Positions 7,493-15,711 are shown, counted from the first letter of the stretch. The stretch is 17,482 nt of DNA from Pyrodictium delaneyi (GCA_015661645.1 DQVR01000060.1:1-17482); one strand, 5' to 3'. Notes: generated by a model not told the origin, from the letters alone. Program-made: numbers and translations.

Positions 7493-8077
7493 ATGCCGGG
7501 TCGCAGGCTGGTGCTTGTAGCGACTACCGAGCCCTGGCATCTCTCAGCCGCTGCAGAGGAGATCGGCGATGCACTTTTCAAGTATGATGAAGACGTGGAA
7601 ATAAAGATAGATGACCGTGTGCCTTTACTTTATGTTCTTTCGTCTAGACTTAGCTCCACTGAGGCCTTTAGGCTGGTTATCAGAGAGCCCCCTGCAACTG
7701 TCGAGCGTGTAGTACCAGTTGAGCATATTGTCGATGTACATACCTCATTAGACGACTATCTGTGTCTAAGACGTTTCATGGAAACTCTTATGCCGGCTCT
7801 AGAAGGCCGTATAGAAGGTAAGGCTTTAGGCCTAGAGGTTAAGCCGCGTGGCTTCTTCCTGGTAGGTGGTAACGAGAAGAAATGGAATAGAGCATTGGCG
7901 CGTTTTCTTAGCGAGATCGCAGGAGTTAGGGTGCTAAGGAAAGCTCCTAGTGTGGTCAAGGTCGAGGATACGCGCTATGGCGTTGTAGTGGCCGTGATTA
8001 GGAGTAAATGGGATCGTATCCAGATGTGGCGTTCTCGTAGGCTCGGCTGGATAGTCACAGAAGAAGGTAAAAGGTAG
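7493..8077 (+). CDS. THUMP-domain RNA-binding protein, Tan1-like
   Basis: A 194-residue protein matching the archaeal THUMP/Tan1-like pattern. It starts with LVLVATTEPWHLSAAAEEIGDAL (6-28), then a short beta segment with PLLYVLSSRLSSTEAFRLVIREPP and VERVVPVEHI (71-79). The THUMP part is at about 95-175: LGLEVKPRGFFLVGG (112-126), then a helix, then VVKVEDTRYGVVVAVIR (154-170). THUMP domains bind tRNA; Tan1 homologues assist tRNA N4-acetylcytidine formation, so a tRNA-modification role is likely but not shown. There is no catalytic domain. An in-frame stop just before the ATG fixes the start at 7493, with GGTGG about 9 nt upstream. The 167-nt spacer from enolase holds only a small AGCGG/CCGCT hairpin near 7419-7436. 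The downstream orc1/cdc6 gene begins 34 nt later and may be cotranscribed. Confidence 0.65.
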   Translation: MPGRRLVLVATTEPWHLSAAAEEIGDALFKYDEDVEIKIDDRVPLLYVLSSRLSSTEAFRLVIREPPATVERVVPVEHIVDVHTSLDDYLCLRRFMETLMPALEGRIEGKALGLEVKPRGFFLVGGNEKKWNRALARFLSEIAGVRVLRKAPSVVKVEDTRYGVVVAVIRSKWDRIQMWRSRRLGWIVTEEGKR

Positions 8078-8111
8078 TACGCTGGCTCCGTTACATGGGT
8101 AGACTGAAACT

Positions 8112-9347
8112 ATGCCTACGGCACGTGACATAATCGAAAGTGTCCTTGAGCACCCGTCTGTGTTCAAGAGTAGAGAGAAGCTATACCCAGAGTACGTGCC
8201 AGCTTATCTCCCTCACCGGGAGGAGCAGCTCAAGAGTCTAGCAACGTACTTCCGTCCATTACTCCTAGAGCCCGGTACTATATCCCAGCGCGTACTGCTA
8301 GTAGGTAGCATAGGTACGGGTAAAAGCGCGACAGCACGGAGATTCGGGAGCGACTTTAAACACCTTGCGCGCCAGCGCGGTATAAAGCTCGAGTACGTTC
8401 ACGTCAACTGTCATAGAGACCGAACATTATACTTCGTTGTGCAGGAAATAGCACGCCAGCTTCATATACCTATACCGCCACGCGGCTTGTCAGCCCAGGA
8501 GATGTTCCAAATAATCCTTAAACATCTTGAAAACAGGGACATATACGCCATCATAACGCTTGACGAGTTTGACTACTTTATAGAAGTTGCTGGAAATGAC
8601 GCAGTATATTTCCTCGTACGCACCTATGACGAACACCCCGAGCTAACAAAGAGGATAAGCTATATATTCATAACTAGGGGACTAACAAGTCTAGGCAGAT
8701 TAGACTCTGCAACAGAGAGCTATCTAGTTAGGAATGTCATTCACTTCAAGCCGTATACGAGTTCCGAGCTATTTGACATACTAAAGTATAGGAGCGGTGA
8801 AGCTTTCTATGAAGGCACGATTGGTGACGACGTCCTTAACTATATCTCGGAGCTAGTCGGAGTAGATACCGGCGGAAGCGGCAATGCAAGACTGGCTCTA
8901 GAAATACTGATGCTTGCCGGTACAGAAGCAGATAATGAAGGTTCACCCATAGTAACCATAGAACACGTCAGAAAAGCCTTTGCAAAGACTAATCCTAATC
9001 TATCAATAATGATAAACGATGTGATAAAACATCTACCACTCCATGAACTGCTCATACTTTTAGCCGCTATACGAGTGCTAAGACGCTCGTCTGAAGCCTA
9101 TGCAAGGATAGGGGAGGTAGAGGAAGAGTATCAAAACATATGCGAGGAAATAGGTGAGAAACCTAGACGTCACACACAAATCTATGAGTATGTAATGGAT
9201 CTGAAAAAGAGGGGCGTCATCGACGCCCGTGTATCTGGGAAAGGTTACCGCGGAAAGAGTACGCTAATAGGTATTAGCATAGGACCTCTTGAGCTCCTAG
9301 AAAAGCATGTAGCAGAGATCATTGAATACAAGAGGGATACAGAATGA
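8112..9347 (+). CDS. cdc6: Orc1/Cdc6-family replication initiator ATPase, divergent
   Basis: AAA+ protein of the archaeal Orc1/Cdc6 family, which binds origins and helps load MCM. Residues: N-terminal linker with VPAYLPHREEQLKSL (29-43), Walker A GSIGTGKS (65-72), Walker B IITLDEFDYF (147-156, Asp151/Glu152), and sensor 2 in GGSGNARLAL (254-263, Arg260). A C-terminal winged helix (about 310-390) has a basic wing GKGYRGKST. At 411 residues it is full length. The sensor-1 region reads FITRGLTSLGRLDSATESYL instead of the common pattern with GI(S/T)N and DxRVxS, so the usual Asn and the arginine finger are not evident. This makes it a variant paralogue rather than the canonical Orc1-1 type. The ATG start has only a weak GGGT upstream. 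It overlaps the next gene by ATGA, which suggests coupled translation. Distance from the THUMP gene is 34 nt. Confidence 0.9.
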   Translation: MPTARDIIESVLEHPSVFKSREKLYPEYVPAYLPHREEQLKSLATYFRPLLLEPGTISQRVLLVGSIGTGKSATARRFGSDFKHLARQRGIKLEYVHVNCHRDRTLYFVVQEIARQLHIPIPPRGLSAQEMFQIILKHLENRDIYAIITLDEFDYFIEVAGNDAVYFLVRTYDEHPELTKRISYIFITRGLTSLGRLDSATESYLVRNVIHFKPYTSSELFDILKYRSGEAFYEGTIGDDVLNYISELVGVDTGGSGNARLALEILMLAGTEADNEGSPIVTIEHVRKAFAKTNPNLSIMINDVIKHLPLHELLILLAAIRVLRRSSEAYARIGEVEEEYQNICEEIGEKPRRHTQIYEYVMDLKKRGVIDARVSGKGYRGKSTLIGISIGPLELLEKHVAEIIEYKRDTE

Positions 9348-9625
9348 ACACGATCAATGCCGACATAGCAAGGATACTCGGGAGCAAGGGCAAGATAAAG
9401 ATAATATACGTTCTCGCGAAAAATGGCCAGTTAAACATAACAAGGATAGTTAAAGACACCGGGCTTCACCATAGGCTCGTAGAGCAGCATCTTGCAGAAC
9501 TAAAGTCTATAGGGCTCGTAGAAGAACAGCGCATTGGCAGACTCAGGCTTTTCAACCTAAGGTACGATAACCCTAAGACTGCACTAATAATAGAGTTCCT
9601 TAGAACCCTCGACGACTTAGCATAG
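9344..9625 (+). CDS. Small winged-helix (ArsR/MarR-like) transcription regulator
   Basis: A 93-residue protein made almost wholly of one winged-helix DNA-binding domain: DIARILGSKGKIKIIYVLAK (7-26), a helix-turn-helix with NITRIVKDTGLHHRLVEQHL (31-50), ELKSIGLVEE (52-61), a short wing RIGRLRLFNL (63-72), and a C-terminal helix. No cysteine is present, so an ArsR-type metal site can be excluded. The start ATGA overlaps the stop of the orc1/cdc6 gene, which indicates translational coupling and a shared transcript. It may regulate this operon, but no operator is evident. Could also be an accessory DNA-binding protein rather than a repressor. Confidence 0.8.
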   Translation: MNTINADIARILGSKGKIKIIYVLAKNGQLNITRIVKDTGLHHRLVEQHLAELKSIGLVEEQRIGRLRLFNLRYDNPKTALIIEFLRTLDDLA

Positions 9626-9670
9626 GCACCCTACTCAAGCACATACGCAAGGCCTACGTCTAAGCCAAAA

Positions 9671-9679
9671 TTTTTAAAA
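9671..9679 (+). promoter_or_regulatory. moaC: TATA box with A-rich upstream BRE-like sequence, moaC promoter
   Basis: CCAAAATTTTTAAAAC at 9665-9680 is the clearest TATA-type element in the window. A start about 26 nt beyond its centre falls near 9701, 14 nt before the ATG at 9715 and 62 nt before the ATG at 9763. Confidence 0.55.
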
Positions 9680-9714
9680 CTTGCTGCCCAAAATGTAGTG
9701 CTTAAGAGCTACTT

Positions 9715-10230
9715 ATGCGCCCTATAAGCTTACAGTGGATCCCTCTGGACGGTGTTGCCGTCATGGAGGCCTCCCCGGCTTCTAAGCCAAAAATGGTGGA
9801 CATATCCCAGAAGCCTACCATTTACCGTGAAGCCACAGCCTATGGCAGGATTAAGTTAAGGAAGTCCACTATAGAGGCTATAAAGAAGGGCTTAGTAGAA
9901 AAGGGTGATCCCCTATTCGTTGCTGCCATAGCTGGTATACAGGCTGTAAAAATGACTCCACAGCTACTACCCATGTGCCATCCTATAGAAATAACTAACG
10001 CTGACGTGAAGTGCTTCATAGAGGACGACAGCCACATAGGCTGTAGAGCCAAGGTAAGAGCCATAGCAAGAACAGGCGTAGAAATGGAAGCTCTAACTGC
10101 AGTTAGTATAGCGCTACTAAACATCTGGGACATGGTAAAAAAGATTGAAAAAGACGAGCACGGTCTCTACCCCGAGACGGCGATAGAGAAGATAATAGTG
10201 GAAGAGAAAGTTAAAACCGAACTAAAATAG
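9715..10230 (+). CDS. moaC: Cyclic pyranopterin monophosphate synthase (MoaC)
   Basis: Molybdenum/tungsten cofactor enzyme that converts 3',8-cyclo-GTP, made by MoaA, to cyclic pyranopterin monophosphate. Family motifs from 9715: MVDISQKPTIYREATAYGRI (27-46), KGDPLFVAAIAGIQAVKMTP (63-82), LLPMCHP (84-90, His89), RTGVEMEALTAVSIALLNIW (119-138), and the active-site segment DMVKKIEKD with Asp139, Lys142 and Lys146. The start is uncertain. The ATG at 9763 (residue 17) has GGTG eight nt upstream and yields 155 residues, the usual family size. The ATG at 9715 lies close to the TATA-predicted start and would add 16 residues with no family match. It is an isolated metabolic gene between replication genes, with no other moa/mob/moe genes in the window. 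It converges on rfcL, with a 28-nt spacer. Confidence 0.93.
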   Translation: MRPISLQWIPLDGVAVMEASPASKPKMVDISQKPTIYREATAYGRIKLRKSTIEAIKKGLVEKGDPLFVAAIAGIQAVKMTPQLLPMCHPIEITNADVKCFIEDDSHIGCRAKVRAIARTGVEMEALTAVSIALLNIWDMVKKIEKDEHGLYPETAIEKIIVEEKVKTELK

Positions 10231-10258
10231 ATAATTTTGATCACTTCATTGCTTACGG

Positions 10259-11737
10259 CTATAGTGGTAGTGTAGTCTGTGTCCCGCCACCCTTTCTCCG
10301 ACGTCTTGAGGACGACCTTCTACCTGTGCTAGATCTCCGCCTCGACGTACTAGTAGAGCTGGAAGACGCACGAGAACTTGTAGGCAGTGTTGCCTGCTTA
10401 TGTTTTCCTGAGGCTGAGCTAGCCGGCATAATTGTTGCCGCAGTGCTTGGTTTTTCAAGTCTAAGTAGTAACATGTTAATGTGCTCCTTTACCTGGTTAT
10501 ACATAGGCCCAGCTAAATATTTTACCATACTGTCTGTTAGATTGTACCCTATCGCCAGACGCGCAGCATAGTCTGGGCGCTCACGGAAGATGACGGACAA
10601 GAGGGGTAGTACTTCACTCTTAGCCCGAGTTCTTGATACATGCAGCCGTTTTGCTATCACCTCGGCTATAGCGTCCCTTATTTCGCGTGTCTCTTTTGTG
10701 CGTGCTAGTAGCAGTATTTTCTGCGGGAACTGGTACTTTGCCCATTTGAACTTGCTCTTCTTTCGAGCTAACGCAACGCCTGGCCCCGCCAGGTCGAATA
10801 CATAGGATAGCAGATCCCACGACTGGGAGCGCATTATACGACCCATAAATATGTCTGCGCGCGCTAAGGACTCGTGAGCCCTCCATATATCCTCTGGGTC
10901 GCTATACTGTACAGCAATGTTCTCGTTTATCCACTGAAGCATTGTAATATAGTCTAGGTCTGCGTGCGTAACAGCCCTCTTGGCCTGCCACGCATACTTA
11001 GCCATGAACAAGTGCCGCAGCATCTCCCATGGCGAATATTGCCTATCTCTCGACGCCAACACGCCCTTGACAATATCCACTGTTACCCTACCATAACCCT
11101 CAGCTATGGCCTGCAAGTCGTTAATAGCGGAGCGCAAATCGCCTTCAGAACGCTGCGCTATGAGCTTTAGTGCTGCATCTTCACACTCTATTTTCTCGGC
11201 AACACATATCCTCTTCAAAGTCTGTACAACATATCGCTCGGATAGCCTGTTAAAGGGTATCATAAGCGCTGCTTCACGCAAAGGACGAAGCTTCTGATCC
11301 CAGGGGTCATTAGCGGTCATAACTATTGGATATCGCGTAGCATTAATGAGGTCGAGAATCGCGTCAAGGCCTCCCTTGTCAGCAGTGCCCGAGATACCAT
11401 CTACCTCGTCAAGCAGGATTATTCGTTTACGCCCAAATAGGCTATACTGGGTTGCTGCTATTTTTGCTATCCTCTCTATGTCCTCACGTCTTCGAAAATC
11501 GGAAGCATTCATCTCGATTATTTCTAAGCCGTACTCATGGGCTGCAGCCTCGACTAGGCTTGTCTTACCTACACCTGCAGGCCCGTAGAGCAGTGCTGCT
11601 TTCTTTTCCGGCGGTCGTCCTTGGAGCCACTGCCTAAGCCAGGGCAGGAACTTTTCCTTAGCCTGCTCTTGGTCTACTACTTCATCGATTCTACGCGGCC
11701 TATACTTTATTATCCACGGCAGATTCTTGGTCGCCAA
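10259..11737 (-). CDS. rfcL: Replication factor C large subunit
   Basis: Large subunit of the clamp loader that opens PCNA and loads it on primed DNA. From TTG 11737 it has 492 residues: [19 protein letters not shown] near the N-terminus, Walker A GPAGVGKT (52-59), Walker B ILLDEVDG (107-114), sensor 1 VMTAND (139-144), sensor 2 [10 protein letters not shown] (197-206), then the collar region. The frame is open to a GTG at 11788. The TTG at 11737 has GAGGGG six nt upstream, and family similarity begins there, so I choose it. The last 56 residues (from about 437) form a low-complexity Ser/Arg-rich tail with two QxTLP motifs, QATLP (448-452) and terminal QTTLPL (487-492). The tail makes it longer than many crenarchaeal RfcL proteins, which are often 400-480. 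It converges on moaC and lies 144 nt downstream of rfcS. Confidence 0.96.
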   Translation of the reverse strand: MATKNLPWIIKYRPRRIDEVVDQEQAKEKFLPWLRQWLQGRPPEKKAALLYGPAGVGKTSLVEAAAHEYGLEIIEMNASDFRRREDIERIAKIAATQYSLFGRKRIILLDEVDGISGTADKGGLDAILDLINATRYPIVMTANDPWDQKLRPLREAALMIPFNRLSERYVVQTLKRICVAEKIECEDAALKLIAQRSEGDLRSAINDLQAIAEGYGRVTVDIVKGVLASRDRQYSPWEMLRHLFMAKYAWQAKRAVTHADLDYITMLQWINENIAVQYSDPEDIWRAHESLARADIFMGRIMRSQSWDLLSYVFDLAGPGVALARKKSKFKWAKYQFPQKILLLARTKETREIRDAIAEVIAKRLHVSRTRAKSEVLPLLSVIFRERPDYAARLAIGYNLTDSMVKYLAGPMYNQVKEHINMLLLRLEKPSTAATIMPASSASGKHKQATLPTSSRASSSSTSTSRRRSSTGRRSSSRRRRKGGGTQTTLPL

Positions 11738-11743
11738 AACTAA

Positions 11744-11749
11744 CCCCTC
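11744..11749 (-). promoter_or_regulatory. rfcL: Shine-Dalgarno that decides the TTG start of rfcL
   Basis: GAGGGG on the minus strand, followed by six nt (TTAGTT) and TTG. The upstream in-frame GTG has no such site, and the 17 residues between them do not look like RfcL. Confidence 0.6.
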
Positions 11750-11881
11750 ATAGTACAAGCATGGAGAGAGGTAGCCATAACCACACACTAACGGTAAAAG
11801 AATGTCGTCAAGACTACCGGCCAGCGCTTGCTCAGACTCTGTTCTACGATTCCTTAGATTCTGTTTGCACCTTGTTAAAAG

Positions 11882-12868
11882 CTAGGATGAACCTCGCAGC
11901 TTCTGCCCTAGCAGCGTAAGCCATGCAAGGAATGCATTAAGCTGTATCTCGTCATCAGCACCTTCTACTAGCCTGAACTGTATCTCCCCGGTGTAATCTG
12001 CAATTAAGACCCTTATTTCTTCTGGAATCTTTAGCTCTTGACCGAATATCTCTCTATGTATCTGCTTTATAACGTCAACACCGCTTAGCCCATAATTTAT
12101 CATAAGTGTTCTAAGCTTCTCCCTAGCCTTGAGGAACTCGCCGTCAAGCGCTAGCCGGATTATCTCCCTTATCTCCTTCGGGTGAGCAAGCCCTACGACC
12201 TTGTATACTATTTCTGGAGTTACCGTACCAAGCGCCGCTGCTGCCTGCAGTATATTTATCGCGCGCCTCATATCGCCCTCACTGACCTCGTATATTGTCT
12301 CAAGGCCTTCCTCTGTGTACTTACAGCCCTCTTGCTCGCATATCCATTTGAGCCTAGCTATCACGTCCTCTTTCTTTAACGGTGTAAACCTGAATATCGC
12401 ACAACGCGACTGTATGGGCTCAATTATCTTACTCGGGAAGTTGGCTATTAGTATGAAGCGGGTAGACGCTGTATACATCTCCATTAGTCGGCGCAGTGCT
12501 TGCTGCGCATCAGCTGTCATGTTGTCTGCCTCGTCAAGCAACACTATCTTAAATGGTATGTTTGGCGGTGTCCTGCTGCGCGCGAATTCTTTTACCTTAG
12601 TTCTTATAGTATCTATGCCTCGCTCATCACTTGCATTTAGCTCTAGCATGTACTGCATATAGTTCTCGCCGTAGAGGTCATGCGCTAGTGCATGAGCTGC
12701 CGTAGTCTTCCCGGTACCTGGTGGTCCAACGAATAGTAGATGCGGCATATTCTTCTCTTCTACAAACTTCTTAAGTCTCCTTACTATCTCTTCCTGGTTG
12801 ACAATTTCGTCGAGCGATCTCGGGCGATACTTCTCAGCCCAGAGTAGCTCGGCAATACTCGAACTCAA
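11882..12868 (-). CDS. rfcS: Replication factor C small subunit
   Basis: Small clamp-loader subunit; four copies normally join one RfcL. Motifs: [20 protein letters not shown] (8-27), Walker A GPPGTGKT (48-55), [15 protein letters not shown] (74-88), Walker [10 protein letters not shown] (110-118), sensor 1 ILIANF (141-146), the SRC motif with the arginine finger (SRCAIFRF), sensor 2 [10 protein letters not shown], then the collar helices. At 328 residues it is the standard size. No intein is present. The start is TTG, with GGAGG at 12877-12881 eight nt upstream. It is transcribed with rfcL in the same direction, 144 nt upstream, and diverges from gins23 across 77 nt. Confidence 0.97.
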   Translation of the reverse strand: MSSSIAELLWAEKYRPRSLDEIVNQEEIVRRLKKFVEEKNMPHLLFVGPPGTGKTTAAHALAHDLYGENYMQYMLELNASDERGIDTIRTKVKEFARSRTPPNIPFKIVLLDEADNMTADAQQALRRLMEMYTASTRFILIANFPSKIIEPIQSRCAIFRFTPLKKEDVIARLKWICEQEGCKYTEEGLETIYEVSEGDMRRAINILQAAAALGTVTPEIVYKVVGLAHPKEIREIIRLALDGEFLKAREKLRTLMINYGLSGVDVIKQIHREIFGQELKIPEEIRVLIADYTGEIQFRLVEGADDEIQLNAFLAWLTLLGQKLRGSS

Positions 12869-12876
12869 GGCCTAAT

Positions 12877-12881
12877 CCTCC
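12877..12881 (-). promoter_or_regulatory. rfcS: Shine-Dalgarno that supports the TTG start of rfcS
   Basis: GGAGG on the minus strand is followed by eight nt and TTG at 12868. It is a full match to the anti-SD core. Confidence 0.6.
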
Positions 12882-12914
12882 ATCCTCCCGTACAGTGGCT
12901 CTACCCAGTTAACG

Positions 12915-12923
12915 CCTATATTA
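12915..12923. promoter_or_regulatory. Shared TATA-like element between rfcS and gins23
   Basis: CCTATATTA is centred near 12919-12920. On the plus strand, a start 26 nt on falls at about 12946, exactly the gins23 ATG, so gins23 mRNA may be leaderless. On the minus strand, TAATATAGG would place the rfcS start near 12894, upstream of the rfcS ribosome-binding site. Spacing-based inference. Confidence 0.4.
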
Positions 12924-12945
12924 GAGCGGTTACGCCAATTAATGC

Positions 12946-13524
12946 ATGGGCTCCTTATTGCCTGGAAACAGGCTCGAACTGCTACTCAGGATGATCGAAA
13001 TAGAGTATAAGCTTAGACCAGTACGCATTATGATAATCCGTGACGAGAAGCCACTTACAGTGGACGGGCAGCACATCGAGCTGCAGAAGGGTATAGAAAT
13101 AGAGGTTCCATACTGGCTTGCCCAGACATTGATAAGCGAAGGCATAGCCGACATGGTAGAATCGCCCATAAGCATAGAGGATATAGCACGTGTCCATTTT
13201 TCTGCTTTGAGTGCTAGGACACCCGCCGAGCTGGAGCCTCTTCCTCAGAACTTCTATCAGAATGCAAAGGAGTTCATAAAGAGCCTCGAGGATAGGATAA
13301 GGCGCGAGCTAAACCCTATACTGCTCGAGGAGAAGCAGAAGGCTCTACAATACCTCATGGAGATAATAGATAAGCGCTTACTTGTAATACTTCAAAGCCT
13401 TAGGAGCCCAACAACCATGGCTGAGCTATCTTCCAAACTAGCTCCAGAAGAGTCTGCACTACTCGATTTCCTCTACAAGACGATAGACCTGTGGAAGCGT
13501 AGCCTACTCCCTCCACAGCACTAA
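12946..13524 (+). CDS. gins23: GINS complex subunit, Gins23 (Psf2/Psf3-like)
   Basis: Subunit of the archaeal GINS complex, which joins MCM and RecJ/Cdc45 in the replicative helicase assembly. The 192-residue protein has a small beta-rich B domain first (about 20-75), including RPVRIMIIRDEKPL and EIEVPYWLAQTLISEGIADM. An all-helical A domain follows (about 76-190) with LPQNFYQNAKEFIKSLEDRI and LDFLYKTIDLWKR. The B-then-A order marks the Gins23 type; Gins51 has the reverse order. The position directly before mcm is the arrangement known from Sulfolobus. The ATG at 12946 has no ribosome-binding site, consistent with a leaderless transcript; an ATG at 12991 would shorten it by 15 residues. The spacer to mcm is 84 nt. 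Confidence 0.88.
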   Translation: MGSLLPGNRLELLLRMIEIEYKLRPVRIMIIRDEKPLTVDGQHIELQKGIEIEVPYWLAQTLISEGIADMVESPISIEDIARVHFSALSARTPAELEPLPQNFYQNAKEFIKSLEDRIRRELNPILLEEKQKALQYLMEIIDKRLLVILQSLRSPTTMAELSSKLAPEESALLDFLYKTIDLWKRSLLPPQH

Positions 13525-13567
13525 CACGCCTCATTTACGGGAAGGGTTAAGGGAGTAGAGTAGCCGG

Positions 13568-13576
13568 CTAATTTAG
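13568..13576 (+). promoter_or_regulatory. mcm: Weak TATA-like element upstream of mcm
   Basis: CTAATTTAG is centred near 13572, which predicts a start near 13598 and an 11-nt leader. GGGG at 13593-13596 is a poor ribosome-binding site. The gene may instead be read through from gins23. Confidence 0.3.
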
Positions 13577-13608
13577 GTCCAGGATTAGAGACGGGGTACA
13601 GTATAGCC

Positions 13609-15711
13609 ATGGCTGCACTAACGACCGGTGTAGAGCACGAGCAGGTAATAGATGTTCATGAGAGGTTCTACGAGTTCATCCGAAGCTTCCGTGACCGTAG
13701 TGGCTCCTACAAGTACCGCGAGCGTATAAAACAGATGATAACTATGGGGCAAAAGAGCCTAATAGTGGACTATAACGATTTATATCTATTTGACAATAGG
13801 CTAGCTAGACTACTCATAGAAAGGCCGGACGAAGTACTCCAACAAGCAAGCGAAGTAGTCAAAGAAGTTGTTATGAATGAGGCACCAGACTACGGTGAAA
13901 CCATAGACCGGTTCTACGTCCGTGTGCGCGCGTTACCACGGGTTGTGCCACTTCGAAGGCTTAGGAGCGAGTACCTAGGAAAGCTAGTGATGCTCGAGGG
14001 CATCCTGGTCAGGACAACACCAGTGAAAGAGAAGATAGTCAAAGCGAGATTCATGCACTGTACACGCGAGCAGGGCTGCCACAGATTCGACTGGCCGCCG
14101 GAAGGAGAACTTATAGGCGATATATTAGAACGACCACCAGCGTGTCCAGTATGCGGCGGCTCATCCAGTGGCACGTTTAGGCTCCTCCCAGAGGAGTCAA
14201 AACTGATAGACTGGCAGCGCATAGTGCTTCAAGAGAGACCCGAAGAAGTGCCTCCAGGACAGCTACCTCGGAGCATAGAAGTGGTACTGCAAGACGAACT
14301 TGTAGATAGCGCTAGACCCGGTGATAGAATTAGCATTGTCGGCGTAGTGCGGGTACGTCCTGACTCGGTCTCGAAGAAACGGGCCGTATTCGACCTATAC
14401 ATAGAGGCTAACCACATAGAGGTATCGCAGAAGATACTCGAAGAGGTCGTCATAACTAGAGAAGACGAAGAGAGAATACGGGCCCTTGCCAGAGATCCTT
14501 GGGTGCGTAAACGAATAATAGCCAGTATAGCACCGGCCATCTACGGCCACTGGGAGATAAAGGAAGCCATAGCCCTGGCTCTCTTCGGAGGCGTGCCAAA
14601 GATAACAGAGGACGGTGTACGCATCCGCGGCGACATACATGTACTCATAGTCGGCGACCCAGGTACTGCTAAGAGCCAGCTCCTCCAGTACGCTGCGAGA
14701 ATAGCCCCAAGAGGCATATATACTACTGGTAAGGGTGCAACCGCAGCCGGTCTGACCGCTGCCGTCATACGCGACAAGACTACTGGTGAATACTATCTAG
14801 AGGCCGGCGCACTTGTTCTAGCAGACGGCGGCGTAGCAGCCATCGACGAGATAGACAAGATGCGGGATGAAGACCGCGTAGCCATACACGAGGCTATGGA
14901 GCAGCAGACTGTGAGCATAGCAAAGGCGGGTATTGTAGCTAAGCTAAACGCTAGAACTACAGTGATAGCTGCAGGGAACCCTAAGTTTGGCCGTTACCTT
15001 ACAAACCGCACACTTGCAGACAACATAAACCTACCAGTCACCATCCTATCACGTTTCGACCTTATATTCATACTAAAGGACCGGCCCAACCCAGAGGAAG
15101 ACCGTAAACTCGCAAGACACGTACTAGAGGTCCATCGGGAAACAGAACGGATCAAGCCCGAGATAGACCCGGCGCTGCTAAAGAAATACATAAGCTATGC
15201 GCGTAGATACATAAGGCCTAGGCTTACCGCGGAGGCTAGTAAGCTTATAGAAGATTTCTATGTAGAGATGAGGCGCATGAGCAGCGAGAACCCCGAAGGC
15301 CCCATAGCGATAACTGCACGACAGCTCGAAGCCCTGATACGCCTAGCCGAGGCCCACGCAAAGATGGCACTCCGCAGTGAAGTATCAAGGGAGGACGCAG
15401 AGGCAGCAATAAGGCTCATGAAGACGTTCCTTGAGAGTAGCGGCATGGACATTGAGAGCGGGAGAATAGACATCGACGTTATAATGACAGGTAAGCCTCG
15501 CAGCAAACAAGAGAAGCTCACAAGAATAATGGAGATAATAGAGGAGCTAGAGAGCGAGAGCGAAGAAGGCTGTGCAAGACTAAAAGAGATACAGAGGAGG
15601 GCTGCTAGTGAAGGCATTGAGTCGAGTCTCGTCGAGGAGGCCATACGCAGCTTTCGCCGTGACGGCATAATATACGAAAAGAGCCTAGGCTGTTACGCTA
15701 TAGTGAGATAA
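13609..15711 (+). CDS. mcm: Replicative DNA helicase MCM
   Basis: Archaeal minichromosome maintenance helicase; its hexamer unwinds DNA at the fork. The N-terminal part (about 10-270) has a zinc site with Cys151, Cys157, Cys179 and Cys182 (HCTREQGC and CPVCGG). The AAA+ core has PAIYGHWEIKEAIALALFGG (309-328), Walker A GDPGTAKS (349-356), EAGALVLADGGVAAIDEIDK with Walker B Asp413/Glu414, sensor 1 VIAAGNPKFGRY (452-463), and the arginine finger Arg482 in LSRFDLIF. A C-terminal winged helix covers about 632-700. At 700 residues it is the usual size, with all motifs intact and no intein. The ATG start is well placed relative to family N-termini. It follows gins23 by 84 nt on the same strand, probably in one operon. 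Confidence 0.98.
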   Translation: MAALTTGVEHEQVIDVHERFYEFIRSFRDRSGSYKYRERIKQMITMGQKSLIVDYNDLYLFDNRLARLLIERPDEVLQQASEVVKEVVMNEAPDYGETIDRFYVRVRALPRVVPLRRLRSEYLGKLVMLEGILVRTTPVKEKIVKARFMHCTREQGCHRFDWPPEGELIGDILERPPACPVCGGSSSGTFRLLPEESKLIDWQRIVLQERPEEVPPGQLPRSIEVVLQDELVDSARPGDRISIVGVVRVRPDSVSKKRAVFDLYIEANHIEVSQKILEEVVITREDEERIRALARDPWVRKRIIASIAPAIYGHWEIKEAIALALFGGVPKITEDGVRIRGDIHVLIVGDPGTAKSQLLQYAARIAPRGIYTTGKGATAAGLTAAVIRDKTTGEYYLEAGALVLADGGVAAIDEIDKMRDEDRVAIHEAMEQQTVSIAKAGIVAKLNARTTVIAAGNPKFGRYLTNRTLADNINLPVTILSRFDLIFILKDRPNPEEDRKLARHVLEVHRETERIKPEIDPALLKKYISYARRYIRPRLTAEASKLIEDFYVEMRRMSSENPEGPIAITARQLEALIRLAEAHAKMALRSEVSREDAEAAIRLMKTFLESSGMDIESGRIDIDVIMTGKPRSKQEKLTRIMEIIEELESESEEGCARLKEIQRRAASEGIESSLVEEAIRSFRRDGIIYEKSLGCYAIVR

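Noticed and set aside
15258..15668. 136-residue minus-strand ORF inside mcm
   Set aside because: Ser/Leu/Ile-rich antisense translation of a well-conserved gene; no start signal and no recognisable domain.
10259..15711. Inteins in rfcL, rfcS or mcm
   Set aside because: Lengths and motif spacing are normal for the families, and no intein splice blocks are seen.
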